NCBI GenBank assembly: GCA_038252405.1
Contig: JBBSAJ010000068.1
Location: 1-5,572 of the forward strand
Source of the DNA: DATCDE01 sp038252405
GTDB lineage: Bacteria; Actinomycetota; Actinomycetes; Prado026
Reading direction: 5' to 3'
DNA length: 5,572 nucleotides
The translations under genes and the position numbers were made by a program. The first letter of the stretch is position 1, and each line of letters begins with the position of its first letter. The notes beneath the pieces were generated by a model. It did not search any database, was not told the DNA's origin, and saw only the letters and a list, made by a program, of their open reading frames with translations. This document shows positions 1-5,572 of the stretch, piece after piece.

Positions 1-65
1 ACCTCGCCAGCATCCCCAGCGCCCTACCCGACGTCCGCAAGGGCATCCGGATCAAGGCCTCCTGA
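1..65 (+). CDS. C-terminal end of an unrecognised gene (partial)
   Basis: Codons in the frame starting at base 3 read LASIPSALPDVRKGIRIKAS and end in TGA at 63-65. Nineteen of the twenty codons have G or C in the third position, which is the coding signature of the complete genes in this window. I therefore take it as the true 3' end of a plus-strand gene that begins outside the window. The tail is not recognised. In mycobacteria this block is flanked by inositol-phosphate synthase (ino1) and a PadR regulator on the opposite strand. This tail does not resemble the mycobacterial Ino1 C-terminus, so the left flank probably differs. No strong terminator follows the stop. Confidence 0.6.
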   Translation, partial: LASIPSALPDVRKGIRIKAS

Positions 66-72
66 CCCACCC

Positions 73-136
73 GGCTTCACGGGCATTCCTGGTTGAGGCA
101 CGGACCAGGTTTCGCGGGCACATTGACGTGAGGCAC
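73..136. repeat. Imperfect 29-bp direct repeat, 35-bp period, upstream of the cluster
   Basis: Two copies lie at 73-101 and 108-136. Each has a left block matching GGYTTCRCGGGCA (11 of 13 identical, at 73-85 and 108-120), an 8-bp unmatched middle, and an identical right block TGAGGCAC (94-101 and 129-136). Both blocks keep the same 35-bp offset. The pair sits 51 to 114 bp upstream of the ATG at 187, which suits tandem operator or activator sites. No third copy was seen at 35 bp on either side. No known regulator is recognised from these half-sites, so the regulatory role is inference. Confidence 0.55.
88..112 (+). terminator. Short inverted repeat, weak possible terminator of the upstream gene
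   Basis: CCTGGT (88-93) and ACCAGG (104-109) form a perfect 6-bp stem with a 10-base loop, followed by TTT at 110-112. It lies 22 bp after the upstream stop, where a terminator would be expected. The stem is short and the T-run minimal, so it could be chance. The loop contains the first TGAGGCAC block of the direct repeat, so the palindrome may instead be part of an operator. Confidence 0.2.
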
Positions 137-172
137 TACGGTCACCGAGCGTCCCGGCGGGTCCGCACGCCG

Positions 173-189
173 TACCCTCGAGTGCCATG
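173..189 (+). promoter_or_regulatory. Candidate -10 element (TACCCT) for a leaderless transcript
   Basis: TACCCT at 173-178 fits the actinobacterial TANNNT -10 consensus and ends 8 bases before the ATG at 187. That spacing would put the transcription start at or next to the start codon. Only a weak GAG (180-182), too close to the ATG, could act as a ribosome site, which agrees with leaderless translation. No convincing -35 hexamer lies 16-18 bp upstream, which is common for actinobacterial promoters. This is inference from spacing. Confidence 0.3.
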
Positions 190-600
190 TGGTCGCAGCG
201 GTCGGTGATCGACTACTCGCTGGCCCGGCGCGCGACCCTCAGCTCGCTGCGCTCGGGCGGCGCCACGACGACCGACGTCTGCGACGCGGACCCCTACCTG
301 CTGCGGGCCGCCAAGTTCCACGGGGAACCGACCGGACGGCCCTGCCCGGTGTGCGCCAAGCAGCCGCTGACCACGCTCAACTATGTGTTCGGGGACGAGC
401 TGGGGCAGTATTCGGGGCGGATCAAAGCCAGCGGCGAGCTGGAGCAGATGGCCCGCGAGCACGGCGAGTTCCGCGTGTACATCGTGGAGGTCTGCCAAGG
501 CTGCGGATGGAACCACCTGGTCACCTCGTACGTCCTGGGTGACGGGGTGGCGCGTCGACCGCCGCGTCGGCAGCCGACGATCGAGGACGAGGACAGGTGA
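187..600 (+). CDS. DUF5318 zinc-ribbon-like protein (Rv0049-type)
   Basis: This 137-residue soluble protein has no signal peptide or membrane segment. It matches the actinobacterial DUF5318 family, typified by mycobacterial Rv0049. The shared core includes an N-terminal VIDYSLARR stretch, VCDADPYLLRAAKFHG (residues 31-46), YVFGDELG (66-73) and WNHLVTSYVLG (108-118). CPVC (53-56) and CQGC (103-106) form a four-cysteine pair that probably binds one zinc ion, as in zinc ribbons. The last 20 residues are charged and probably disordered. ATG at 187 is the only start codon in frame after a stop at 124-126, so the start is secure. Its TGA overlaps the GTG of the penicillin-binding protein gene by four bases, so it is almost certainly co-transcribed and translationally coupled with it. 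No biochemical function is established. A regulatory or partner role for the PBP is inferred from linkage only. Confidence 0.93.
   Translation: MWSQRSVIDYSLARRATLSSLRSGGATTTDVCDADPYLLRAAKFHGEPTGRPCPVCAKQPLTTLNYVFGDELGQYSGRIKASGELEQMAREHGEFRVYIVEVCQGCGWNHLVTSYVLGDGVARRPPRRQPTIEDEDR
583..599 (+). promoter_or_regulatory. Ribosome binding site and GTG start of the PBP gene, overlapping the upstream stop
   Basis: Two GAGG cores, at 583-586 and 589-592, lie 10 and 4 bases before the GTG at 597-599. The first has the more usual spacing. The GTG shares bases with the TGA of the DUF5318 gene (598-600). A ribosome finishing the first gene is thus placed on the start of the second. This supports GTG 597 over the internal ATG at residue 26, which would cut into the membrane anchor. 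Confidence 0.5.
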
Positions 601-2720
601 GGATCGACTACCCGAGGGCCGGTCGTCGTGGGGTCCTGCGCTGGTGGCCGTCCTGGCGGCAGTGGCTGTTCATGGGTGGCCTCGCGGTGCTGCTGGGCGT
701 CGCCGGGTTCGGCGCCCTGTACGCGTCGACCGCCATCCCGGTCCCGAACAAGGACGCCGTCGGCCAGGCCACGATCGTCTACTACGCGGACGGGCGCAAC
801 GAGCTCGGCCGCCTCGGCGACGTCAACCGCACCTCGATCCCGCTCAGCTCGGTCCCGGTGCACGTGCAGCAGGCCGTGCTCGCGGCCGAGGACCGCCGCT
901 TCTACCAGGAGGGCGGCATCTCGGTCAGCGGGATCGCCCGGGCGGCCTGGAACGACCTGCGCGGCGGCCCCATCCAGGGCGGCTCGACGATCACCCAGCA
1001 GCTGGTCAAGAACTACTACCTGGTCCAGGACCGGACGATCCGGCGCAAGATCACCGACATCATCCTGGCGATCAAGATCGACCGGCAGCTGTCCAAGCAG
1101 CAGATCCTCGAGGACTACCTCAACACCATCTACTTCGGCCGCGGCACCTACGGGATCCAGGCGGCGTCTCGGGCCTACTTCGGCGTCGACGCCTCCCAGC
1201 TGACCGTCGAGCAGGGTGCGGTCCTCGCCGGGATGGTCCAGTCGCCCGGCTTCTACGCCCCCGAGACCAACCTGGACGGGCTCAAGGACCGGTACAGCTA
1301 CGTCCTGAACGGCATGGTCACCAGCGGCTGGCTCACCCCGGCCGAGCGGGCCGCCGCCGCGTTCCCCAAGATCCTGCCGGCGCACGCGCCGTCGTCCCTG
1401 GCCGGGCCTTCGGGCTACCTGCTGGAGACGGTGCGGCTCGAGCTGCTGCAGCGCGGCTTCACCGACGCGGACCTCAGTGGCCGCGGGCTGCGGGTCGTGT
1501 CCAGCTTCGACAAGGCCAGGCAGGCCGCCGCGGTCGCCGCCGTCGCGGCCCAGCGGCCGAAGACGAACGCGCAGGGGGTGCGGGTGGGCCTGGTGTCGGT
1601 CGACCCGTCCAACGGCGCGATCGTGGCGATGTACGGCGGCGCGGACTACCAGAAGCAGCAGTTCAACGACGCGACCCAGGCCCAGCCGCAGGCCGGCTCG
1701 ACGTTCAAGCCGTTCACGCTGTCCGCGGCGTTGGAGAACGGCGTCTCCCTGTACTCCACCTGGAACGGCCACAGCCCGCGGACGTTCGTGAAGCCCGACG
1801 GCTCGGGCACCTACACCGTGCCGAACTACGGCAACGAGTCGTTCGGCATGATCACCTTGATGCAGGCGACCGCCGACTCGGTCAACACCGTCTACGTCGA
1901 CGTCAACCAGACGATCGGCTCGGCGAAGTCGATCGACGCGGCCCGGCGGGCCGGCGTCCCGAAGGACGTCCCGATCGACAACGGGCTCACCGTGCCGCTG
2001 GGCACCGCGTCGCCCACGGTGCTCGACATGGCCGGCGCGTACGCCACGTTCGCGGCCCAGGGGCTGCGCACCCAGCCGACGTCCATCCTGTCGGTGAAGA
2101 CCTTCAGCGGCGGCGTGCTCTACCAGCTGAACGCGCAGCCGGCCCGGGTGTTCGCCCCCGACGTCATGGCCGATGTCACCTGGGCGCTGCAGGGTGTCGT
2201 CACCAACGGTTCGGGCTTCGCGGCCCAGCAGCTGGGCCGGCCGTCCGCGGGCAAGACCGGGACGACGAACAGCAACCGGTCGGCGTGGTACGTCGGCTAC
2301 ACACCGCAGCTGGCCACCGCCGTGGCCATGTTCCGGCCGAACTCGGACGGTAGCCTGCAGTCGATGGCTGGGGTCGGAGGAATGGCGTCGGTGACCGGTG
2401 GGTCGTTCCCGGCCCGGATGTGGACCGCCTACATGTCCGCCGCGCTGAAGGGCACCCCGGTCGTGCCGTTCCCCAAGCCGGCCTACATCGGCGGCCAGCC
2501 GACCCCCTCGGCCAGCCCCACCCCCACCGCCACGCCCAGCTCGGCCAGCGGCTCGCCCAGTGCCACCGCCAGCGGCTCGCCCAGTGCCACCGCCAGTGGC
2601 TCGCCGACGGACTCGGGTTCGCCGAGCCCGGCGCCCTCGGCGTCGTCGAGCGGGTTGCCGGGGCCGGGCCCGTCCGGCGCGGCGAGTCCGGCCGCGGCGT
2701 CACCCAGCAGCAGCCCATGA
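597..2720 (+). CDS. ponA: Bifunctional class A penicillin-binding protein (PonA1-type)
   Basis: This 707-residue enzyme polymerises lipid II into glycan strands and cross-links their peptides on the outer face of the membrane. A short basic cytoplasmic tail (1-21) precedes one membrane anchor (about 22-43). The GT51 glycosyltransferase domain (about 70-250) has EDRRF with catalytic Glu98, GGSTITQQ (128-135), RRK at 149-151 and the block LEDYLNTIYFGRGTYGI (171-187). The transpeptidase domain (about 330-615) has all three penicilloyl-serine motifs: STFK with Ser368 and Lys371, SVN at 428-430, and KTGTT at 553-557. Both active sites look intact. Residues from about 635 to the end form a Ser/Pro/Ala/Thr-rich extracellular tail, and no PASTA domain is present. 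Mycobacterial PonA1 also has a proline-rich tail but a much longer cytoplasmic N-terminus. The gene overlaps the DUF5318 gene by GTGA and the glycosyltransferase gene by ATGA. The product class is certain; PonA1 orthology rests on gene order and domain layout. Confidence 0.97.
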   Translation: MRIDYPRAGRRGVLRWWPSWRQWLFMGGLAVLLGVAGFGALYASTAIPVPNKDAVGQATIVYYADGRNELGRLGDVNRTSIPLSSVPVHVQQAVLAAEDRRFYQEGGISVSGIARAAWNDLRGGPIQGGSTITQQLVKNYYLVQDRTIRRKITDIILAIKIDRQLSKQQILEDYLNTIYFGRGTYGIQAASRAYFGVDASQLTVEQGAVLAGMVQSPGFYAPETNLDGLKDRYSYVLNGMVTSGWLTPAERAAAAFPKILPAHAPSSLAGPSGYLLETVRLELLQRGFTDADLSGRGLRVVSSFDKARQAAAVAAVAAQRPKTNAQGVRVGLVSVDPSNGAIVAMYGGADYQKQQFNDATQAQPQAGSTFKPFTLSAALENGVSLYSTWNGHSPRTFVKPDGSGTYTVPNYGNESFGMITLMQATADSVNTVYVDVNQTIGSAKSIDAARRAGVPKDVPIDNGLTVPLGTASPTVLDMAGAYATFAAQGLRTQPTSILSVKTFSGGVLYQLNAQPARVFAPDVMADVTWALQGVVTNGSGFAAQQLGRPSAGKTGTTNSNRSAWYVGYTPQLATAVAMFRPNSDGSLQSMAGVGGMASVTGGSFPARMWTAYMSAALKGTPVVPFPKPAYIGGQPTPSASPTPTATPSSASGSPSATASGSPSATASGSPTDSGSPSPAPSASSSGLPGPGPSGAASPAAASPSSSP
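2544..2605 (+). repeat. 24-bp in-frame tandem repeat in the PBP tail
   Basis: Two identical 24-bp units (2544-2567 and 2568-2591) are followed by a partial third copy (2592-2605) that differs by one base. They encode ASGSPSAT twice and then ASGSP, at residues 650-670. As 24 is a multiple of three, gain or loss of units by slippage would change tail length without breaking the gene. The units lie in the low-complexity extracellular tail beyond the transpeptidase domain. Confidence 0.85.
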
Positions 2721-4129
2721 CGGCGGCGGCGGAGGTGGTGCTGCCGAGCCGGGAGGACCCCGTCGTCGCCGCCGGCGCCGAGCTGGTCGGCGGACCGGCT
2801 GGGCGCCGGGTACGGGGCACCCGGGCGGTGGCGGTCCTGCTGCTGCTGACGGCGCTGTCCGGAGTGCTGGCCCTCATGGTCAAGCAGCCGTGCCGGGCCA
2901 ACGCCTGGACCAGCGACTCGATGTACCCGCAGATGTGCTACTCCGACATCGCGTTCCTGTACCGCGGCCGGGCCGGGCTGCCGGACGCCGGCAACCCCTA
3001 CGCCGCCGTCGACGGAGGCGCGCAGGCGCTGGAGTACCCGGTGCTCACCGGTGGCTTCATGTGGGTCGCGGCCTGGGCCACCAAGGCGGTCGACGGCGGT
3101 GCCGGGCTGGCCGACCGCAGCCGCACCTTCTTCGACGTCAATGTGGTGCTGCTGACCGCGTGCGCGCTCGCCACCACCTGGCTGATCGCCAGGACGGCGG
3201 GACGACGGCCCTGGGACGCGGCGCTGTTCGCCCTGGCGCCCGGGCTGGTGCTCACCGCGTTCATCAACTGGGACCTGCTGGCGGTCGCCCTGACCGCCGG
3301 GTTCCTGCTGGCCTGGGCCAGGTCCCGGCCGGTGCTGGCCGGCGTGCTGCTCGGGCTCGCGGTCGCCGCGAAGTTCTACCCCGTCGTCCTGCTCGGCGCG
3401 CTCCTGGTGCTGGCGCTGCGGGCCGGGCGGATGCGGGTGTTCTGGCGCACCGCCGGCTCAGCGGTGCTCGCCTGGCTGGTGGTGAACCTGCCGGTCGCCG
3501 TGCTGTGGCCGAGCGGCTGGGGGGCGTTCTACTCGCTGTCCCAGGAGCGCGGGGCCGGCTTCGGGTCACTGTGGTACGTCTTCGAGCGGGCCGGACACCC
3601 GGTGCCGTCCTGGGCGCTCAACCCGGTCGCCTCGGGCTCGCTGCTGCTGCTGTGCCTGGGCATCGGCTGGCTGGCGCTGGCCGCACCGCGGCGGCCGCGA
3701 CTGGGTCAGCTGGCGTTCCTGGTGGTGGTGGCGTTCGCCGTCACCAACAAGGTCTACTCACCGCAGTACGTGCTGTGGATGCTCGCCCTGTACCCGCTGG
3801 CCCGGCCGCGCTGGCGCGAGCTGCTCGTTTGGGCGACCGCCGAGGCGCTGTACTTCGTGGCCGTGTGGTGGCACCTGCAGGCTCTGACCCACCCGGCCAC
3901 GGCCCTCGTCCCCGAGTGGACCCACAGCGGGGCCACCCTGCTGCGCATCCTGGTGACCCTGTGGGTGGCCGGGCTGGTGGTGCGAGACATCTGGTGGCCC
4001 GAGCACGACCCGATTCGTGCCGACGGTGGCGACGACCCCGCCGGCGGCCCGTTCGACCGCGCGCCGGACCGGGTGACGCTCACTCGGTCTCGTGACCGTG
4101 CGGTCCCAGGACCAGCGCTGTCGGCCTAG
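2717..4129 (+). CDS. Polytopic DUF2029/GT87-family glycosyltransferase (Rv0051-type)
   Basis: This 470-residue membrane protein is a likely GT-C enzyme. Family members such as mycobacterial PimE transfer mannose from polyprenyl-phosphate-mannose to acceptors outside the membrane. About ten to twelve hydrophobic segments are visible, including 36-55, 142-158, 189-202, 206-234 (probably two), 245-263, 304-323, 331-346, 368-386 and 405-422. Family-like blocks are YSDIAF (75-80) in the first outer loop, EYPVLTG (106-112), NWDLLA (184-189), AAKFYPVVLL (217-226) and NKVYSPQYVLW (344-354). Asp77 sits where GT-C enzymes carry their catalytic acid and is the best candidate for it. The frame stays open for 99 codons upstream, but that stretch is the PBP tail read in another frame, so I choose ATG 2717 in the ATGA overlap. 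No Shine-Dalgarno is seen there, so translation probably depends on coupling. The charged C-terminus (428-470) is probably cytoplasmic or disordered. Donor and acceptor are unknown. Confidence 0.9.
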   Translation: MTAAAEVVLPSREDPVVAAGAELVGGPAGRRVRGTRAVAVLLLLTALSGVLALMVKQPCRANAWTSDSMYPQMCYSDIAFLYRGRAGLPDAGNPYAAVDGGAQALEYPVLTGGFMWVAAWATKAVDGGAGLADRSRTFFDVNVVLLTACALATTWLIARTAGRRPWDAALFALAPGLVLTAFINWDLLAVALTAGFLLAWARSRPVLAGVLLGLAVAAKFYPVVLLGALLVLALRAGRMRVFWRTAGSAVLAWLVVNLPVAVLWPSGWGAFYSLSQERGAGFGSLWYVFERAGHPVPSWALNPVASGSLLLLCLGIGWLALAAPRRPRLGQLAFLVVVAFAVTNKVYSPQYVLWMLALYPLARPRWRELLVWATAEALYFVAVWWHLQALTHPATALVPEWTHSGATLLRILVTLWVAGLVVRDIWWPEHDPIRADGGDDPAGGPFDRAPDRVTLTRSRDRAVPGPALSA

Positions 4130-4148
4130 GGCGTCGGACGAGCACGTA

Positions 4149-4178
4149 GGTACTCCCGGCAGGTACCGGGGCGGCGCC
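4149..4178. terminator. Possible hairpin terminator between convergent genes
   Basis: The 65-bp spacer between the two convergent stops holds overlapping short stems. GGTAC (4149-4153) pairs with GTACC (4163-4167). Alternatively CCCGG (4155-4159) pairs with CCGGG (4166-4170) around a 6-base loop. The palindrome GGCGCC follows at 4173-4178. No T-run follows on either strand. Position favours a bidirectional terminator, but the stems are short. Confidence 0.3.
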
Positions 4179-4194
4179 TGGTGAGTGTCTCTGG

Positions 4195-5439
4195 TCAGTC
4201 GGATCGGGTGGGTACGACATGGCCGGTGGGCGTCATCCACTCCAGCGTGCCGTCGGGTCCGCGGGCCAGCCCCCAACGTGGGCGTTGTTTGAGCCGGTGG
4301 TGTCGGCGGCACAGCGCGGCCAGGTTCTGCGCGGTGGTCGGGCCGAGTGGGAACGCGATGATGTGGTCCAGGTCGCCCCGGTGGGCGGGTTGCCGGCAGG
4401 TGGGGAACTGGCAGTGCCGGTCGCGGGCGCGCACGTAGCGGTCGAGGGCTGCCGATGGCCGGTACCGGTCCGCGCCGCCTGTGGGTGGGGACGCACCGAC
4501 CGACACGGTGACCACCGACCGGTCGCTCGCTGCGGTGGTGAGCACTCGCGTCAGTGCGGGCGGCAGCGGCCCGTAGCCGGCCAGCTCGGCGGGCTCGGCG
4601 GCCTTGCTGGTGCCGGAGCCCTCAACGCCGACGGCGGTGACCAGTACCCGCAGGTGCGGTCCGGTCGCTGCGTCAGCCGCGACCCCGCCGAGGACGAGGT
4701 CGGCCAGCGCGTCGGCCCGACGGGCATCCATGGTCCGGTCGTCGGCCGCCGCGCCGGCCGCCCCGGCCCGGCTGGGCTGCCGGGCCGCCGTGTCGAGCAC
4801 CGCCCACACGGCCACCGCGGTGTCCGCCCGCAGCCGGACCAGCAGCTCGGCCATGCCGTCCGGCAGCGGGGTGAGCACCGCGGCCCGCTCCCGGTAGGCG
4901 ACCTGGTTGCGGCGGTCCGCGGCACCCGGGTCGGTGCGGATCACCGCGCGGGCGCAGCAGCCGCGCAGCTGTCCGGTGGTCTGCTCGGGGGCTCTGGGCA
5001 GCACCCGCGCCTCGACCGTCGCCGCCGCCGCGTCGCTCAGCAGCAGCACCGACTCGGCGATCACCGCGGCCCGGCGTGCGTCGATCTGCCCGACCCGCAG
5101 GGCGCCCGCCGTCCGTGGCAGCCGTTCCATCCCCAGGGCGAACGCCAGCCGGGCCTCGGCCGCCCGTTTGGTCAGCCGCAGGTGCACCGCCAGCTCGTCG
5201 GCCGCGAACTCGTCGACGTCGTCCCGCCGCGGGGTGCGCTCCCCCTCGTGCACCCCGACCAGGCAGCGGCGGTGCGCCAGCTCCGCCACCAGCTCGGCCT
5301 GCCGGGCGGTGGCCCAGGAGACCATCCGGTCCCACGCCACGAGGGCGTCGACCACCTCATAGTCGGTGAGGTCCCCACACACCAACGGGTCCAGGGCGGC
5401 CGCCAGGACCGGGCCGGGCTCCGACAGCGGATCGAACAT
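4195..5439 (-). CDS. DUF222/HNH endonuclease-domain protein (13E12 repeat family)
   Basis: This 414-residue protein has the layout of the actinobacterial 13E12 (REP13E12) family. A long helical DUF222 region (about 20-300) starts with YEVVDALVAWDRMVSWA (27-43) and is followed by a C-terminal HNH nuclease domain (about 333-385). Visible HNH residues are Cys343 and Cys348 (structural zinc pair), Asp358-His359 in LDHI, Asn372, and Cys377 with His380-His381 in CRRHHRLK. The metal and catalytic positions therefore look complete and the gene is not degraded. Members occur in many copies per genome and are linked to repeats or mobile DNA, but the biological role is unproven; DNA cleavage is inferred from the fold. 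The ATG at 5439 gives the usual family start MFD, with only a weak GAGA about 9 bases upstream. It lies 30 bp after another minus-strand gene, so the two are probably co-transcribed, and it converges on the envelope gene cluster. Confidence 0.92.
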   Translation of the reverse strand: MFDPLSEPGPVLAAALDPLVCGDLTDYEVVDALVAWDRMVSWATARQAELVAELAHRRCLVGVHEGERTPRRDDVDEFAADELAVHLRLTKRAAEARLAFALGMERLPRTAGALRVGQIDARRAAVIAESVLLLSDAAAATVEARVLPRAPEQTTGQLRGCCARAVIRTDPGAADRRNQVAYRERAAVLTPLPDGMAELLVRLRADTAVAVWAVLDTAARQPSRAGAAGAAADDRTMDARRADALADLVLGGVAADAATGPHLRVLVTAVGVEGSGTSKAAEPAELAGYGPLPPALTRVLTTAASDRSVVTVSVGASPPTGGADRYRPSAALDRYVRARDRHCQFPTCRQPAHRGDLDHIIAFPLGPTTAQNLAALCRRHHRLKQRPRWGLARGPDGTLEWMTPTGHVVPTRSD

Positions 5440-5469
5440 GTGTCTTGTCTCGCAGATGGGGGTGACTTT

Positions 5470-5572
5470 TCAGAACGTGAAGCCGGCGTCTTCGCGCTGC
5501 TTTCGTGCGGGGCGGCGTCGGTAGTCAGTGGGGTGAGAGTTGCGGTCGGCCCAGATGTGGGCGTTGGCCTCG
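5470..5572 (-). CDS. C-terminal end of an unrecognised minus-strand gene (partial)
   Basis: Read on the minus strand from 5571, 33 codons remain open to a TGA at 5472-5470. They begin EANAHIWADRNSHPTDYR and end REDAGFTF. The tail is basic and hydrophilic, with the cluster RRRPARKQR. I do not recognise the family. Six of the 33 codons end in A or T, more than in the envelope genes, hinting at a different origin. The frame is the same as that of the following DUF222/HNH gene, 10 codons downstream of this stop, so a read-through or split-gene relationship is formally possible, though nothing else suggests it. The 30-bp gap implies one transcript. Confidence 0.55.
   Translation of the reverse strand, partial: EANAHIWADRNSHPTDYRRRPARKQREDAGFTF

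Noticed and set aside
139..147. Small palindrome CGGT-C-ACCG
   Set aside because: The arms are only 4 bp, which is expected by chance in sequence this GC-rich.
123..152. TTGACG (123-128) as a -35 with a -10 about 18 bp downstream
   Set aside because: The sequence at the -10 position (GAGCGT) is a poor match, and TACCCT at 173-178 is 44 bp away. TTGACG is also partly within the second repeat copy.
155..172. CGGCG/CGCCG stem before the DUF5318 gene
   Set aside because: A 5-bp GC stem with an 8-base loop is common in this base composition, and it would lie upstream of the inferred transcript start.
888..926. Loss of the usual His in the first GT51 motif (EDRRFYQEGG instead of EDxxFxxHxG)
   Set aside because: Actinobacterial PonA1-type enzymes commonly lack this His, and the catalytic Glu98 is present. 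It is not evidence of inactivation.
381..1772. 463-codon open frame on the minus strand across the PBP and DUF5318 genes
   Set aside because: The translation is an Arg/Val/Asp/Leu-rich low-complexity product, typical of the antisense of a GC-saturated gene. The plus strand there encodes recognisable motifs.
383..2353. 656-codon plus-strand frame offset from the PBP
   Set aside because: It is rich in Arg, Pro and Gly with no domain, and lies wholly inside the DUF5318 and PBP genes. It is a shadow frame.
2420..2716. Possible earlier start of the GT87 gene, adding 99 residues
   Set aside because: The extra stretch is the PBP tail read in another frame and contains no hydrophobic or family-like sequence. 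ATG 2717 in the ATGA overlap is more natural.
2560..4095. 511-codon alternative plus-strand frame across the GT87 gene
   Set aside because: Arg/Gly/Ala-rich, with no membrane segments or motifs. The GT87 frame has a clear membrane topology and family blocks.

Overview
The window comes from a high-GC actinobacterium. Codons are almost all G or C at the third position, and genes overlap by stop/start. The order DUF5318 protein, bifunctional penicillin-binding protein, DUF2029/GT87 membrane protein matches the mycobacterial Rv0049-ponA1(Rv0050)-Rv0051 block. Genus cannot be read from this window.

Layout: bases 1-65 hold the last 20 codons of an unrecognised plus-strand gene. Bases 66-186 are an intergenic region with an imperfect 29-bp direct repeat (period 35 bp) and a possible leaderless promoter. 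Three plus-strand genes follow with no gaps: a DUF5318 zinc-ribbon protein (187-600), a class A PBP (597-2720, GTGA overlap) and a polytopic GT87-like glycosyltransferase (2717-4129, ATGA overlap). A 65-bp convergent spacer with short hairpins separates them from two minus-strand genes. These are a DUF222/HNH endonuclease-like protein of the 13E12 repeat family (5439-4195) and, 30 bp upstream of it, the C-terminal end of an unrecognised gene (beyond 5572 to 5470).

How the genes work together: the three-gene cluster is a cell-envelope unit. The PBP polymerises and cross-links peptidoglycan from lipid II. The GT87-like protein probably moves a sugar, likely mannose, from a polyprenyl-phosphate donor onto an extracytoplasmic acceptor. 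The DUF5318 protein has no known role, but its coupling to the PBP suggests a regulatory or partner function. The minus-strand pair looks like accessory DNA: DUF222/HNH genes are a multicopy actinobacterial family, and the terminal fragment has a visibly lower third-position GC.

No CRISPR array, tRNA, rRNA or insertion sequence was seen. The most interesting points are the undescribed direct repeat upstream of the cluster and the tight linkage of the zinc-ribbon protein to ponA.
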